A DNA stretch of 64,000 bases from Bradyrhizobium sp. AZCC 1721 (GCF_036924715.1 NZ_JAZHSB010000001.1:3463001-3527000); one strand, 5' to 3'; counted from the first letter of the stretch, positions 25,872 through 35,351 are shown. Notes: a model not told the origin generated them from the letters alone. Numbers and translations are program-made.

Positions 25872-26075
25872 TCCGGGCGAACCGTCGGCAATCTCAGGAT
25901 GTATCCTTGGACATTGCGTGATACACGCGTCTGGACCCGGGTGGGTCCCGATAGTTGGTATCGCGGCAGAGCGAAATGCCCGAGGTCGAGATAGGCGTCC
26001 GAGGATAGCGCAAAGCCTTCGCACGAGGGCCAACGCTGGCTGTCGCGGTGCAAGGGTTGGAATGGAATTTCGGTA

Positions 26076-28562
26076 ATGCGCTTGCTGGTGCGGTTTGTGG
26101 GTTTTCTGTTTACTGCCGGCACCGTGGTGTTTCTGGTCGGTGTCGCAGGCGTTGCAGGCGCAATCTGGCATTTCTCCAGGGACTTGCCCGACTATTCGCA
26201 GCTTCAGGATTACGAGCCGCCGGTGATGACGCGCATCCATGCGTCGGACGGCGCGCTGCTTGGAGAATACGCCAAGGAACGGCGTCTCTATTTGCCGATC
26301 CAGGCGATGCCTAAACTCGTCACCAACGCCTTCCTCGCGGCCGAGGACAAGAATTTTTACGAGCATGGCGGCATCGACTTCACCGGCATGGCGCGCGCGG
26401 CCGTGGCGTATGTGCAGAACTTCGGCTCCAACAAGCGTCCGCAGGGTGCGTCGACGATCACCCAGCAGGTCGCGAAGAACTTTCTTCTGACCAACGAGGT
26501 CTCCTTCACCCGCAAGATCAAGGAAGCCTTGCTGGCGATGCGCATCGAGCGGGCGTATTCGAAGGACCGCATCCTCGAGCTCTATCTCAACGAAATCTAT
26601 CTCGGCCTCGGCGCCTACGGCATCGCGGCAGCGTCGCTGGTCTATTTCGACAAATCGGTGAACGAGCTGACGGTTGCGGAAGCGGCGTATCTTGCAGCGC
26701 TTCCGAAGGCACCCGGCACCTTGCATCCGGTGCGCAACCGCGACCGGTCGATCGAGCGGCGCAATTATGTGATCGATCGCCTCGTGGAAAACGGCTGGAT
26801 CAAGCAGGCCGACGCCGACAAGGCCCGCAAGGAACCGCTGGTCGTGGCCAGCCGGTCCAACGCCGCGCATACTTTTGCCGGCGAATATTTTGCCGAGGAA
26901 GTCCGGCGCGACATCTTCGAGCGCTACGGCGAAAAGAAACTCTATGAAGGCGGCCTGTCGGTCCGCGCCACGCTCGATCCGAGGCTGCAGGTGATGGCGC
27001 GCAAAGCGATGGCCGCCGGTCTCGTGAACTTCGACGAGGCCCAGGGTTGGCGCGGAGCTGTGAGCAAGCTCGACATCTCCGGCGACTGGGGCGTGAAACT
27101 CGCCGACGTCAAATCGCTCTCTGACATCTCGCCCTGGCGGATGGCCGTGGTGCTGGAGACGTCCGATCAGTCGGCGCGGATCGGTTTCCAGCCCGGCCGC
27201 GAACTGGGCGGCGCCATCTCCAAGGACCGGCAAACCGGCCTCATCACGCTGGAAGGTATCAGGTGGGCGAAGGCGGCTTCCGCGCCGGCGCGCGGCAAGA
27301 CGCAGGCATCGGTCTCGCAAATTTTGTCGCCGGGCGACGTGATCTATGCCGACCCGCTGTTCGACAAGGAGGGTAAGCCGGTCGAAGGCCAGTATCGCCT
27401 GCGGCAATTGCCTGAAGTGTCCGGCGCCATGGTCGCGATGGATCCCTGGACCGGGCGCGTGCTCGCGATGGTGGGTGGGTTCTCGTTCGACCAAAGCCAG
27501 TTCAATCGCGCGACGCAGGCCTATCGGCAGCCGGGGTCGACGTTCAAGCCGCTGGTCTATTCGGCGGCAATGGACAATGGGTATACGCCATCGACCATCA
27601 TGGTCGACGGGCCGATCGAGATCGATCAGGGGCCGGGCGCCGGCGTCTGGCGCCCGGAGAATTTTTCGGTCGGCAGTTACCGTGGCCCCATTACCCTGCG
27701 TGAAGCCCTCAAATGGTCGGTCAACACCGTGACGGTGCGGTTGGCGCAGGACGTTGGCATGCCCTTGATCGGTGAATATGCCAAACGTTTCGGCGTCTAT
27801 GATGAATTGCCGAACTATCTTTCCTATTCGCTCGGCGCCGGTGAAACCACAGTGATGCGGATGGTCACGGCCTATTCGATGCTCGCCAATGGCGGTCGTC
27901 GCGTGAAGCCGACCTTGATCGACCGCATCCAGGACCGTTATGGCCGCACCATCTTCAAGCATGACGCGCGCGAGTGCCGCGGCTGCGATGCGCCCGGCGG
28001 CTGGAAAAACCAACCTGAGCCGCAACTGGTGGATCGCCGCGAGTTCGTGCTCGATCCGATGACGGCCTACCAGATCACCTCGATGATGGAAGGGGTGGTG
28101 CAGGGCGGCACAGCATCGGTGCTGCGGCAGGTGGGCAAGCCGATCGCGGGCAAAACCGGCACCACCTCTGACGGAAAAGACGTCTGGTTCATCGGCTTTT
28201 CGCCTGATCTCGTCGTCGGTCTCTATCTTGGCTATGACAAGCCCCGCAGTCTGGGCAGAGCCGCGCAAGGCGGCCATACCGCCGCTCCGATCGTCAAGGA
28301 TTTCATGAAGCTTGCGCTCGCCGACAAGCCGGCGGTCCCGTTCAAGGTGCCTCCCGGCATCAGGCTGGTGCGCGTCGATGCCAAGAGCGGGATGCGTCCC
28401 AATCCGGGCGAGGGCGGCCGCACCATCCTGGAAGCGTTCAAGCCGGGCACCGCGCCGCCGGATAGTTACGCCGTCGTCGGCGTGGTCGACGACGGACGGG
28501 TGCCGATGCAGCCGGGAATCCCGCCTGACGCCAATGTCATGCGCCCCGGCGGGCTGTATTAG
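26076..28562 (+). CDS. mrcA: Penicillin-binding protein 1A, copy 2 (tandem paralogue)
   Basis: 828 residues, collinear with and very similar to copy 1 over its whole length, with the same GT51 motifs (Glu90, STITQQVAKNF) and transpeptidase motifs at identical numbering: Ser488 in PGSTFKP, SxN as KWSVNTVTV and GKTGTT. Similarity extends into the 5' non-coding region: the 20-odd bases before each ATG match (GGTTGGAA.GGAA.TTCG). That points to tandem duplication of the gene with its leader. The main differences are in the glycine-rich C-terminal end and scattered substitutions. 204 bases separate the copies. Confidence 0.93.
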   Translation: MRLLVRFVGFLFTAGTVVFLVGVAGVAGAIWHFSRDLPDYSQLQDYEPPVMTRIHASDGALLGEYAKERRLYLPIQAMPKLVTNAFLAAEDKNFYEHGGIDFTGMARAAVAYVQNFGSNKRPQGASTITQQVAKNFLLTNEVSFTRKIKEALLAMRIERAYSKDRILELYLNEIYLGLGAYGIAAASLVYFDKSVNELTVAEAAYLAALPKAPGTLHPVRNRDRSIERRNYVIDRLVENGWIKQADADKARKEPLVVASRSNAAHTFAGEYFAEEVRRDIFERYGEKKLYEGGLSVRATLDPRLQVMARKAMAAGLVNFDEAQGWRGAVSKLDISGDWGVKLADVKSLSDISPWRMAVVLETSDQSARIGFQPGRELGGAISKDRQTGLITLEGIRWAKAASAPARGKTQASVSQILSPGDVIYADPLFDKEGKPVEGQYRLRQLPEVSGAMVAMDPWTGRVLAMVGGFSFDQSQFNRATQAYRQPGSTFKPLVYSAAMDNGYTPSTIMVDGPIEIDQGPGAGVWRPENFSVGSYRGPITLREALKWSVNTVTVRLAQDVGMPLIGEYAKRFGVYDELPNYLSYSLGAGETTVMRMVTAYSMLANGGRRVKPTLIDRIQDRYGRTIFKHDARECRGCDAPGGWKNQPEPQLVDRREFVLDPMTAYQITSMMEGVVQGGTASVLRQVGKPIAGKTGTTSDGKDVWFIGFSPDLVVGLYLGYDKPRSLGRAAQGGHTAAPIVKDFMKLALADKPAVPFKVPPGIRLVRVDAKSGMRPNPGEGGRTILEAFKPGTAPPDSYAVVGVVDDGRVPMQPGIPPDANVMRPGGLY

Positions 28563-28686
28563 CCCTCCGGCATCAAACAAAACCGAGTTCACCGGCCTGA
28601 GCCGATTGCGCTTTGCGGCGTACGCCGCTACATCGGCCCGTTGAACATCTATCCAGTAGCGGTTCCATCCGCAGACAGAAGAGATC

Positions 28687-29818
28687 ATGCGCGCCGAAGT
28701 CGAACGCCTTGTTGAAGAGATCAAGCAGTCAGTCGGGCTGCTGAGGAGGCATCTTTGACGTCGAGAAATCGACGGCACGGCTGGCCGAGCTGAACAAGCT
28801 CGCCGAAGACCCCAACCTCTGGAACGATCCCCAGAAAGCCCAGAAGCTGATGCAGGAGCGCACCTCGCTGGTGGATGCGCTCGAGGGCATCGGCAAGGTC
28901 GAGCGCGAGCTCGACGACAACGTCGAAATGATTGCGCTCGGCGAGGCCGAGAACGATGAAGGCGTGGTGGTCGAGGCCGAGAACGCGCTAAAAGCCCTGA
29001 AGAAAGAGGTCGCCCGCCGCGAGCTGGAAGCGCTGCTGTCCGGCGAGGCCGACAAGTTCGATTCCTATCTCGAGGTGCATGCCGGTGCCGGCGGCACCGA
29101 AAGCCAGGACTGGGCCGCGATGCTCCTGCGCATGTATACGCGCTGGGCCGAAAACCACGGCTTCAAGATCGAGTATCTGGAAGAAACGCTAGGCGAAGAG
29201 GCCGGCCTGAAATCCGCCACCATCCAGATCAGCGGACACAATGCCTATGGCTGGCTGAAGACCGAAGCGGGCGTGCACCGCCTGGTGCGGATCTCGCCGT
29301 TCGATTCCAACGCGCGCCGGCACACCTCGTTTTCTTCCGTGGCGATCTTTCCTGTCGTCGACGACAGCATCAAGATCGACATTAAAGAATCCGACGTACG
29401 CACCGACACCATGCGCTCGGGTGGCGCCGGCGGCCAGCACGTCAACAAGACCGAATCCGCGGTGCGCCTGACGCATATTCCGACCGGCGTCGCGGTGGTC
29501 TGCCAGGCCGGCCGCTCGCAGCACAAGAACCGCGCCCAGGCCTGGGACATGCTGCGCGCGCGGCTCTACGAAATCGAGCTGAAGAGGCGCGAGGAGCAAG
29601 CCGCCGCCGATCAGGCCGCCAAGACCGATATCGGCTGGGGCCACCAGATCCGCTCCTACGTCCTGCAGCCCTACCAGATGGTGAAGGACCTGCGCACCGG
29701 CGTGCAGACCTCGGATACGTCGGGCGTGCTCGACGGCGACCTCGACGAGTTCATGGCGGCGACGCTGGCGCAGCGCGCGTTCGGCACCGCGCCCGGCCAG
29801 GTCGAGGACGTGGACTAA
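28687..29818 (+). CDS. prfB: Peptide chain release factor 2 (programmed +1 frameshift)
   Basis: 376 residues if the ribosome shifts +1 at CTT-TGA (28753-28758): 23 codons from the ATG at 28687, then the long frame from GAC at 28757. RF2 recognises UGA and UAA and triggers peptide release. The stop-codon-recognition motif SPF is present in VRISPFDSN, and the peptidyl-transferase motif GGQ in [14 protein letters not shown]. The frame reads without interruption to 29818. It is followed after 3 bases by a dehydrogenase gene. Confidence 0.95.
28744..28759 (+). promoter_or_regulatory. prfB autoregulatory frameshift signal
   Basis: AGGAGG (28744-28749), three bases CAT, then CTTTGAC: the classical RF2 recoding site. 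The internal Shine-Dalgarno and slow UGA decoding promote the +1 slip when RF2 is scarce. Confidence 0.93.
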
Positions 29819-29821
29819 TCC

Positions 29822-30694
29822 ATGACCAACGTCGGCTTCATCGGGCTCGGCCGCATGGGCCATGGCATGGCCGGCCGCTATCTCGATGCAGGTTTTACGG
29901 TTGCGGTGTGGAATCGCAGCAAGGCCAAGGCGGAAGACCTGATCGCGCGCGGCGCGTGCTGGGCTTCATCTCCGGCGGACGCCGCGAACGGTGCTGATGC
30001 CGTCGTCACCATGGTCGCCGCCGACGACGCATCGCGTGCCGTCTGGCTCGGCCAGGATGGCGCTGCTGCAACGATGAAGGCGGGCAGCCTCGCGATCGAA
30101 TGCTCGACAGTATCGCACCAGCATGCGCTCGACATGGCGCGCGAACTGCGCGGGCGCGGGCTCACCTATATCGATTGTCCCGTCACCGGCCTTCCGCAAG
30201 CGGCGGCGGCCGGCAAGCTGACCTTGCTGGTCGGCGCTGACGCGGCCGATCTCGATCGGGCAAAACCCTATCTCGCGCCGATCGGCGACGTGATCAGGCA
30301 TTTCGGCGGTGTCGGCACCGGCACGGTCTACAAACTGATCAACAATCTGATGGGCGCGGTGCAGATCGCGAGCCTCGCCGAAGGAATCGCGATGGCCGAG
30401 CAGGCCGGACTCGACATGAACCTGGTGGCAGAAGCGATGGCGACCGGTGCGGTGGCGTCGCCGCAGGTGATCCGCCATTCAAAGCGCATGGTGGCGCGCG
30501 ATTTCTCCGGCGCGTCGTTCACGTCGGCGCTCCGCTACAAGGATGCGATCTATGCGGTGAAGCTGGCCGAGAGCCTGCTCGCGGATGCACCGCTACTCGG
30601 GCGTGCCGCAGTCGATGCCTACGCCCGCGCAAAGGCCGAGATGCCTGACGACGACGAAGGCAAGATGATCGAGATCGTCTCGCGGCCGAAATAG
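29822..30694 (+). CDS. NAD(P)-dependent beta-hydroxyacid dehydrogenase (3-hydroxyisobutyrate dehydrogenase family)
   Basis: 290 residues. The Rossmann motif FIGLGRMGHGMA at the N-terminus, the substrate-binding DCPVTGLPQAAAAGKL and the catalytic Lys in TVYKLINNLMG define the family, which includes 3-hydroxyisobutyrate, tartronate semialdehyde and related reductases. The cofactor-specificity loop after strand 2 reads VWNRSKAKAE, whose Arg suggests NADP. The gene starts 3 bases after the prfB stop, so it is probably co-transcribed, though no functional link is evident. Confidence 0.88.
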   Translation: MTNVGFIGLGRMGHGMAGRYLDAGFTVAVWNRSKAKAEDLIARGACWASSPADAANGADAVVTMVAADDASRAVWLGQDGAAATMKAGSLAIECSTVSHQHALDMARELRGRGLTYIDCPVTGLPQAAAAGKLTLLVGADAADLDRAKPYLAPIGDVIRHFGGVGTGTVYKLINNLMGAVQIASLAEGIAMAEQAGLDMNLVAEAMATGAVASPQVIRHSKRMVARDFSGASFTSALRYKDAIYAVKLAESLLADAPLLGRAAVDAYARAKAEMPDDDEGKMIEIVSRPK

Positions 30695-30778
30695 CCGCCG
30701 CACGATCGTATTCGGAAATCGGGTGGCAAAATCCAGCGCGACTTAATAGACGCGGCTGTCCTCTCGATTTGAGCAGCC

Positions 30779-31684
30779 ATGACCGCCAACGACAACCGGA
30801 TCGACACCCGCGACTGGGCGTTGCTCGGCCTGCTCTCGATTCTGTGGGGCGGATCGTTCTTCTTCAATGGCGTGGTGCTGCGCGAGCTGCCGCCGTTTAC
30901 GCTCGTGCTGTTGCGCGTGCTACTGGCCGCCATGATCCTGCTGCCGGCGCTGTGCGCGCAGCGACTGCCGTTTCCAAAGGGATCGATGGGCTGGCGGCCT
31001 TTCTTCCTCGTAGCCTTGTTCAACAATGTGCTGCCGTTCTCGCTGATCGTCACCGGACAGATGTACATCCCGAGCGGGTTGGCTTCGATCCTCAATGCCA
31101 CCACGCCGCTGTTCACGGTGGCGGTGATGGCGGCGGCGGGCGAGGAGAAGCTCATCATCAGGCGCGTGGCAGGCGTGATCACAGGCCTTGTCGGCGTCGT
31201 GATCCTTCGCGGCGGTGGGCTGGGCTTTGCCAGCGGGCAGGGGCTCGGCATCCTGCTGTGTCTCGCGGCGGCGCTGAGCTACGGCATCTCCGCGCTGATA
31301 GCGCGGCGCGCGTTGTCAGACTCGCCGCCGCTTGCCAGCGCCACATTTCAATTGATGGCATCGAGCCTGATGATGATAGTCGTCGCCGGCATTTTCGAGC
31401 GGCCGTGGCAATTGCCGATGCCGGGCATCACGACATGGCTCGCCGTCGTCGGTCTTGCCGGCTTGTCGACGGCGCTGGCCTATATCGTTTTCTTCCAGGT
31501 GCTGCGGCGCTCCGGCGCCACCAACGTCATGCTGGTGACGTTGCTTGTGCCTGTTACAGCCATCCTGCTCGGCTCGCTCGTGCTCGGCGAGCAGATTTCG
31601 CCGCGTGAAATCGCGGGCGCACTGGTGATCGGCAGCGCGCTGCTGATGATCGACGGCCGCGGTCTGAAGTTTCTCGGGCGTTAA
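30779..31684 (+). CDS. DMT superfamily transporter (two EamA domains)
   Basis: 301 residues with about ten membrane helices in two EamA halves (first repeat from WALLGLLSILWGGSFFF, second from GLGILLCLAAALSYGISAL). The conserved EamA helix end LVPVTAILLGSLVLGEQ lies near the C-terminus. Such proteins export amino acids or other small metabolites; the substrate is unknown. It is followed by the XRE-cupin regulator after an 85-base gap that holds two operators. Confidence 0.88.
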   Translation: MTANDNRIDTRDWALLGLLSILWGGSFFFNGVVLRELPPFTLVLLRVLLAAMILLPALCAQRLPFPKGSMGWRPFFLVALFNNVLPFSLIVTGQMYIPSGLASILNATTPLFTVAVMAAAGEEKLIIRRVAGVITGLVGVVILRGGGLGFASGQGLGILLCLAAALSYGISALIARRALSDSPPLASATFQLMASSLMMIVVAGIFERPWQLPMPGITTWLAVVGLAGLSTALAYIVFFQVLRRSGATNVMLVTLLVPVTAILLGSLVLGEQISPREIAGALVIGSALLMIDGRGLKFLGR

Positions 31685-31712
31685 TTCGCTCGCGCAGGCG
31701 GCGCGAGCCGGC

Positions 31713-31740
31713 TTGACATTTGCCTATATAGCAATACGAT
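31713..31740 (+). promoter_or_regulatory. Putative housekeeping promoter of the XRE-cupin operon
   Basis: TTGACA (31713-31718) with a TACGAT (31735-31740) 16 bases downstream. Operator 1 fills the spacer and operator 2 lies directly after the -10, so repressor binding would block RNA polymerase. Confidence 0.5.
31720..31734. promoter_or_regulatory. Operator copy 1 for the XRE-cupin regulator (predicted)
   Basis: TTGCCTATATAGCAA, an inverted repeat with TTGC/GCAA ends. It is nearly identical to a second copy at 31741-31755; the centres are 21 bases apart, two helical turns. Confidence 0.6.
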
Positions 31741-31755
31741 TTGCCTTATAAGCAA
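31741..31755. promoter_or_regulatory. Operator copy 2 for the XRE-cupin regulator (predicted)
   Basis: TTGCCTTATAAGCAA. Differs from copy 1 only in the four central A/T bases and keeps the dyad symmetry. It ends 14 bases before the GTG start codon of the regulator. Confidence 0.6.
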
Positions 31756-31769
31756 AACAGGAGAGCAGC

Positions 31770-32453
31770 GTGGTTTCGGCAGAAGCTGGCCGGCGCGCCC
31801 GCGAGGCGGCGCGCCTTGCCGCAATTGGAGCCGTCATTCGCAGGGCCCGTTCGGCGCGCAGTTTGACGCTCGATGAACTCGCCGGAATGGTCGGGCTATC
31901 AGTGACATTTCTCTCGCGGATCGAGCGCGGACTCATCGCGTGTTCGATCGGCAATCTCCTGGAAATTGCCGGCGTCCTTCAGTTGCCGCCGGCCGAGTTA
32001 TTTGCCGACATCGAAGGAGAGGACCGGACGCGCGCGTATCGCGTGGTGCGGTCAATCGATGCCGTTCCATCGAAGGGCGCTGATGCAAACTATGCCTGGC
32101 GCAAACTCGCTTCGGGCGTGGGCGAGCAGCGGCTGGAAAGTTTCCTGCTCGAATTATCGGCAAAACCGCGCAAGCCGACGCTGGTCGCGCATCCCGGCGA
32201 AGAAATGTGCTTTGTCCTCGAAGGCAGCGTCGAATTTCAGGTGGGCGACGAAACTATCGCGCTGGAGCGCGGCGATTCGATTCATCTGCGCTCAGACGTG
32301 CCGCATATGGCGTGGGCGCGCGGGTCCGGCAGTGCGCGCCTCCTGATGGTGACATCAATCGAAAATCAGTCGGCCATCGCGGTCGAGTGGTGGAGCGATA
32401 TTGCTGGCAGGAAAGGCGAACGAGAGAAAACTGCAAAAGGGAGAGCGAAATGA
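31770..32453 (+). CDS. XRE-family regulator with C-terminal cupin domain
   Basis: 227 residues. The HTH domain (about 23-75) shows IRRARSARSLTLDELAGMVGLSVTFLSRIERG. The cupin domain (about 125-205) shows HPGEEMCFVLEGSVEFQVGDE and LERGDSIHLRSDVPH. This is the PuuR/SutR-type architecture, in which a small ligand in the cupin barrel controls DNA binding. The GTG start has AGGAGAG just upstream. The stop overlaps the ATG of the following cupin gene by 4 bases. The two operators directly upstream suggest autoregulation. Confidence 0.9.
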   Translation: MVSAEAGRRAREAARLAAIGAVIRRARSARSLTLDELAGMVGLSVTFLSRIERGLIACSIGNLLEIAGVLQLPPAELFADIEGEDRTRAYRVVRSIDAVPSKGADANYAWRKLASGVGEQRLESFLLELSAKPRKPTLVAHPGEEMCFVLEGSVEFQVGDETIALERGDSIHLRSDVPHMAWARGSGSARLLMVTSIENQSAIAVEWWSDIAGRKGEREKTAKGRAK

Positions 32454-32944
32454 GCGTCAGGAGCAAGGAGATTCCCGATACCGCGGCCGCAAATGCGGGA
32501 TTGACGACCGCGCGTGAAGCGTCGCGGAAGGACCACAAGCCTTACGAGGCGCGCCATTTCGACGAAGTCGAATGGGAGACGATCCGCTGGCCGGGCGAGA
32601 CAGGCAAAATGCTTTTTCATCCGCGACCGGAACGCCCGACCGAACCGAATGCGGGAATTCTGCGCCTTGAACCCGGCGCTTATCATCCCGAGCACTATCA
32701 TGGCTTCGCACAGGTCTGGCATATCCTGAAAGGCGAGTTTTCAATCGACGGAACGCTGCATGGTCCGGGAACGGTGCTGTTCCATCCCGACCCGCACTTT
32801 GAGGGTGAATTCCGCACCGAAACGGGCGGGGAGATATTCATCGTCCAATATCCTGGTCCGACGACCGGTGAGCGCCCAATCTATAGCGGCCGGTTCAACA
32901 TGGCGGAACGCAAGGCGGTTGCGAGCGAACGCGTCGATCTCTGA
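32450..32944 (+). CDS. Cupin domain protein
   Basis: 164 residues from the ATG at 32450 (GGGAGAG site upstream, ATGA overlap with the regulator). The cupin core contains the metal-ligand motif EPGAYHPEHYHGFAQVWHILKGEF and a second conserved stretch GPGTVLFHPDPHFEGEF. Three His near the start of the barrel suggest a bound divalent metal. It could be an isomerase, a dioxygenase-like enzyme or a sensor for the ligand of the regulator. It has no signal peptide and no recognised substrate. Confidence 0.82.
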   Translation: MSVRSKEIPDTAAANAGLTTAREASRKDHKPYEARHFDEVEWETIRWPGETGKMLFHPRPERPTEPNAGILRLEPGAYHPEHYHGFAQVWHILKGEFSIDGTLHGPGTVLFHPDPHFEGEFRTETGGEIFIVQYPGPTTGERPIYSGRFNMAERKAVASERVDL

Positions 32945-33015
32945 GCCGGCGGATCACCCGATCTCAAGGAACAAGCGAATTATCGCGTAAGCTGACTGGA
33001 AGCTGATGTCTTCTT

Positions 33016-35148
33016 TCAGTCGGCAAGCCAGCTTTTGAACCTTCCGCTGTCGCGCTCGCCGCCGTGCCAGGCTGCGGTGACGGTGCCGTCGCCGGCCACC
33101 AGCACCACGACATCGAGCCCCTTGGAACGGCGCAGCGTATCGATCGCCTGCTGCGGGGTCTGCGCGATCGGTCCTGCGACATTGAAGGAGGTGTTGACGG
33201 ACAGCTCGACGCCGATATGGCGGCCGAGCGCCTTTAAGTAGGCATAGGTGAGGGGATCGTCGCCGGCGCGCACGATCTGGATGCGGCCGGTGCCGTCGGC
33301 GTGGATGACCGCCGGAATTTTTTCGCGCGCATGCGGCTTCGAATGCGCTGTCAGCACCATGTAGTTATAGGCGTTGTAATCGGCATCCGCAGCGCCGGGC
33401 AGCAGTTCGAAGTATTCTTTCGCAGCTTCCAGTGTTGCCATCGGCGCCAGCGGCCGAATGGCCTCGCGGTATTTGACGCGCGCGTTGAGCAGCTCGCGCA
33501 CCGCCGGATCGCAGGGATTGGCGAGGATTGAGCGATGGCCGAGCGCACGGGGACCGGTCTCGGCCGCGCCCTGATACAGCGCGATCACGCCGTTTTGGGC
33601 GACCATCAACGCCATCAGGTCGGCGATCGCTTCAAGGCCTTCAGGCGTCGAGATATCGCCGATCCTTTGCGAGGTGATGTCATCGGCCGCAACGGCGTGG
33701 ACGATGTCGCCTTGCGAGGGCGGCGTGCCGCAATAGAAGGCGTGCGTCATCGGCGCGCCGCGCGGAGCGCCCGCCAGATGCGCGAACAGCCAGGCGGCAC
33801 CGATGGTGACGCCGGGATCGCCGGGCACCGGCGGCACCCACAGATGCAGCCGCGCGTTGCGCTGCTGCGCGCCCGCGAACCACGCTTCATCGAAATGTTC
33901 GAGCAGCCGCATATTGCCGACCGCGTTCAGCGCGACGCCGCCGGTCAGCACCAGCCGGTTGGCGCCGGTCGTGCGCAACAAATGATCGACGACGTGGATC
34001 ATGGCGTCCTCGAACACCAGTTGCGTCGCCGCCGCCTTGTCGAGACGGTCCTTGGTATCGGGACGGTGGTGGATGTCCTCGACACGCAGCACCGCATCCG
34101 GATTCCAGAGCTGGTCTCGCTTAAGCGGTTCGCCGAGAATTTTTGTGAGTGCTTCCTTGTAGGGATGGTCGAACGGGTCGCAGTACCAGTTGGCCAGCGC
34201 GCGATTGAGCCTGATATCGCCGTTCGCCCCGAAATGCAGAACGTCGCGCAGCCGCGTGTAATAGGGATTGCTGGCGCGGTCCATATCGCCCCAGGCGGCA
34301 GCGCCCATGTAGCGGCCCTCGCTGGACAGCCAGGTCCAGCCGCCTTGTGTTGACGAGATCACGCTGTAGAATGCACCGAGTGAATCGAACATGCTGTCGT
34401 TGCAGTAGAGCCGACGCATCGCGTCGTTCTCGACCACATAGAGCGAGATCGAGCCCTGATCGCCGGTGCCGTCGAGCACCGCAATCGCGGTCGGCGCGGT
34501 ATCGTCGGCGAACGGCGAGGCGGCGTACGAAAACCATGCATGGTTGTCGTGATGCGGCAGGCAGATCAGCGGCACCCGCTCGGCAAGCCCAAGCTGGCGC
34601 GCGAGGATTTTTGGCGTCCGCGTCATCTGGTCGAGGCGGCGGCCGTCGAAGCCCGTGGCCTCGGTGGTGCGTACGAGTTTTAGGCTCTGCGGCAATTCCT
34701 CGAGCACCGAGCGCGCCAGCGTACCGGCGAGCGTCGGGTAATCCCAGCTCGTGAGCCAGGCATCGATGTCGCCGATGTCGCGGCCCATGCCGCGCAGCGT
34801 TCCGACCGCCGCGTCGATCGACAGCCTCGGATATTCGGTGGTGTGCTTGTTGCCGGAAAAGCGTTCTTCCTCGTTGTTGACGATCAGCCGTGGCCCATTT
34901 GCCTGCGTCACCTCGACGAGCGCCAGCCCTGAATTGTGCGTGCCGGGCGCGCCGAGGCCCGCGAGATAGACCGCCTCACCCCGCGCGAGTTTGTCGCGCA
35001 CATGCGCGATCCGCGCATCGGCGAATTCAGAGCCAAGCTGATGAAATCCCGCAGCACGCATGGTCTTTGCAGCGAGCCAGCGCGCAAAGCGAAATCCACC
35101 CGCCGCGAGTTTTGGGTATCGCGGACCAATTCGTGTGTTCGGTTTCAA
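33016..35148 (-). CDS. NodU/CmcH/TobZ-like carbamoyltransferase
   Basis: Up to 710 residues. The N-terminal half has an ASKHA-type fold with YLAGLGAPGTHNSGLALVEV, NNEEERFSGNKHT, the metal-site PHHDNHAWFSYAASPF and AVLDGTGDQGS. A middle segment VLTGGVALNAVGN and the C-terminal YrdC-like carbamoyl-transfer part (YQGAAETGPRALGHRSILANP, SVNTSFNVAGPI) complete the family. Relatives use carbamoyl phosphate and ATP to decorate Nod factors or antibiotics. The first start is TTG at 35148; ATG at 35061 is an alternative and neither has a strong ribosome site. No nod or biosynthetic genes are adjacent, so the acceptor is unknown. Confidence 0.87.
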   Translation of the reverse strand: MKPNTRIGPRYPKLAAGGFRFARWLAAKTMRAAGFHQLGSEFADARIAHVRDKLARGEAVYLAGLGAPGTHNSGLALVEVTQANGPRLIVNNEEERFSGNKHTTEYPRLSIDAAVGTLRGMGRDIGDIDAWLTSWDYPTLAGTLARSVLEELPQSLKLVRTTEATGFDGRRLDQMTRTPKILARQLGLAERVPLICLPHHDNHAWFSYAASPFADDTAPTAIAVLDGTGDQGSISLYVVENDAMRRLYCNDSMFDSLGAFYSVISSTQGGWTWLSSEGRYMGAAAWGDMDRASNPYYTRLRDVLHFGANGDIRLNRALANWYCDPFDHPYKEALTKILGEPLKRDQLWNPDAVLRVEDIHHRPDTKDRLDKAAATQLVFEDAMIHVVDHLLRTTGANRLVLTGGVALNAVGNMRLLEHFDEAWFAGAQQRNARLHLWVPPVPGDPGVTIGAAWLFAHLAGAPRGAPMTHAFYCGTPPSQGDIVHAVAADDITSQRIGDISTPEGLEAIADLMALMVAQNGVIALYQGAAETGPRALGHRSILANPCDPAVRELLNARVKYREAIRPLAPMATLEAAKEYFELLPGAADADYNAYNYMVLTAHSKPHAREKIPAVIHADGTGRIQIVRAGDDPLTYAYLKALGRHIGVELSVNTSFNVAGPIAQTPQQAIDTLRRSKGLDVVVLVAGDGTVTAAWHGGERDSGRFKSWLAD

Positions 35149-35351
35149 GCCTTAGTCCAACCTCTGGGCCTCGCCATCGCGCAAGGTCATGCCTGCAGCC
35201 CGCATCAATCACAATTGGCGCCGGGCAACAATGCCATTTCGGCATAAGGAATAGGTGTATCCTTGCAAGCGCTGAAGCGGCTTGCGAGACAACTGCGAGC
35301 TATGGGAAGTATTCGGCGACATCATGCCGGCGAGGTCGGGTACTGGAGGAT

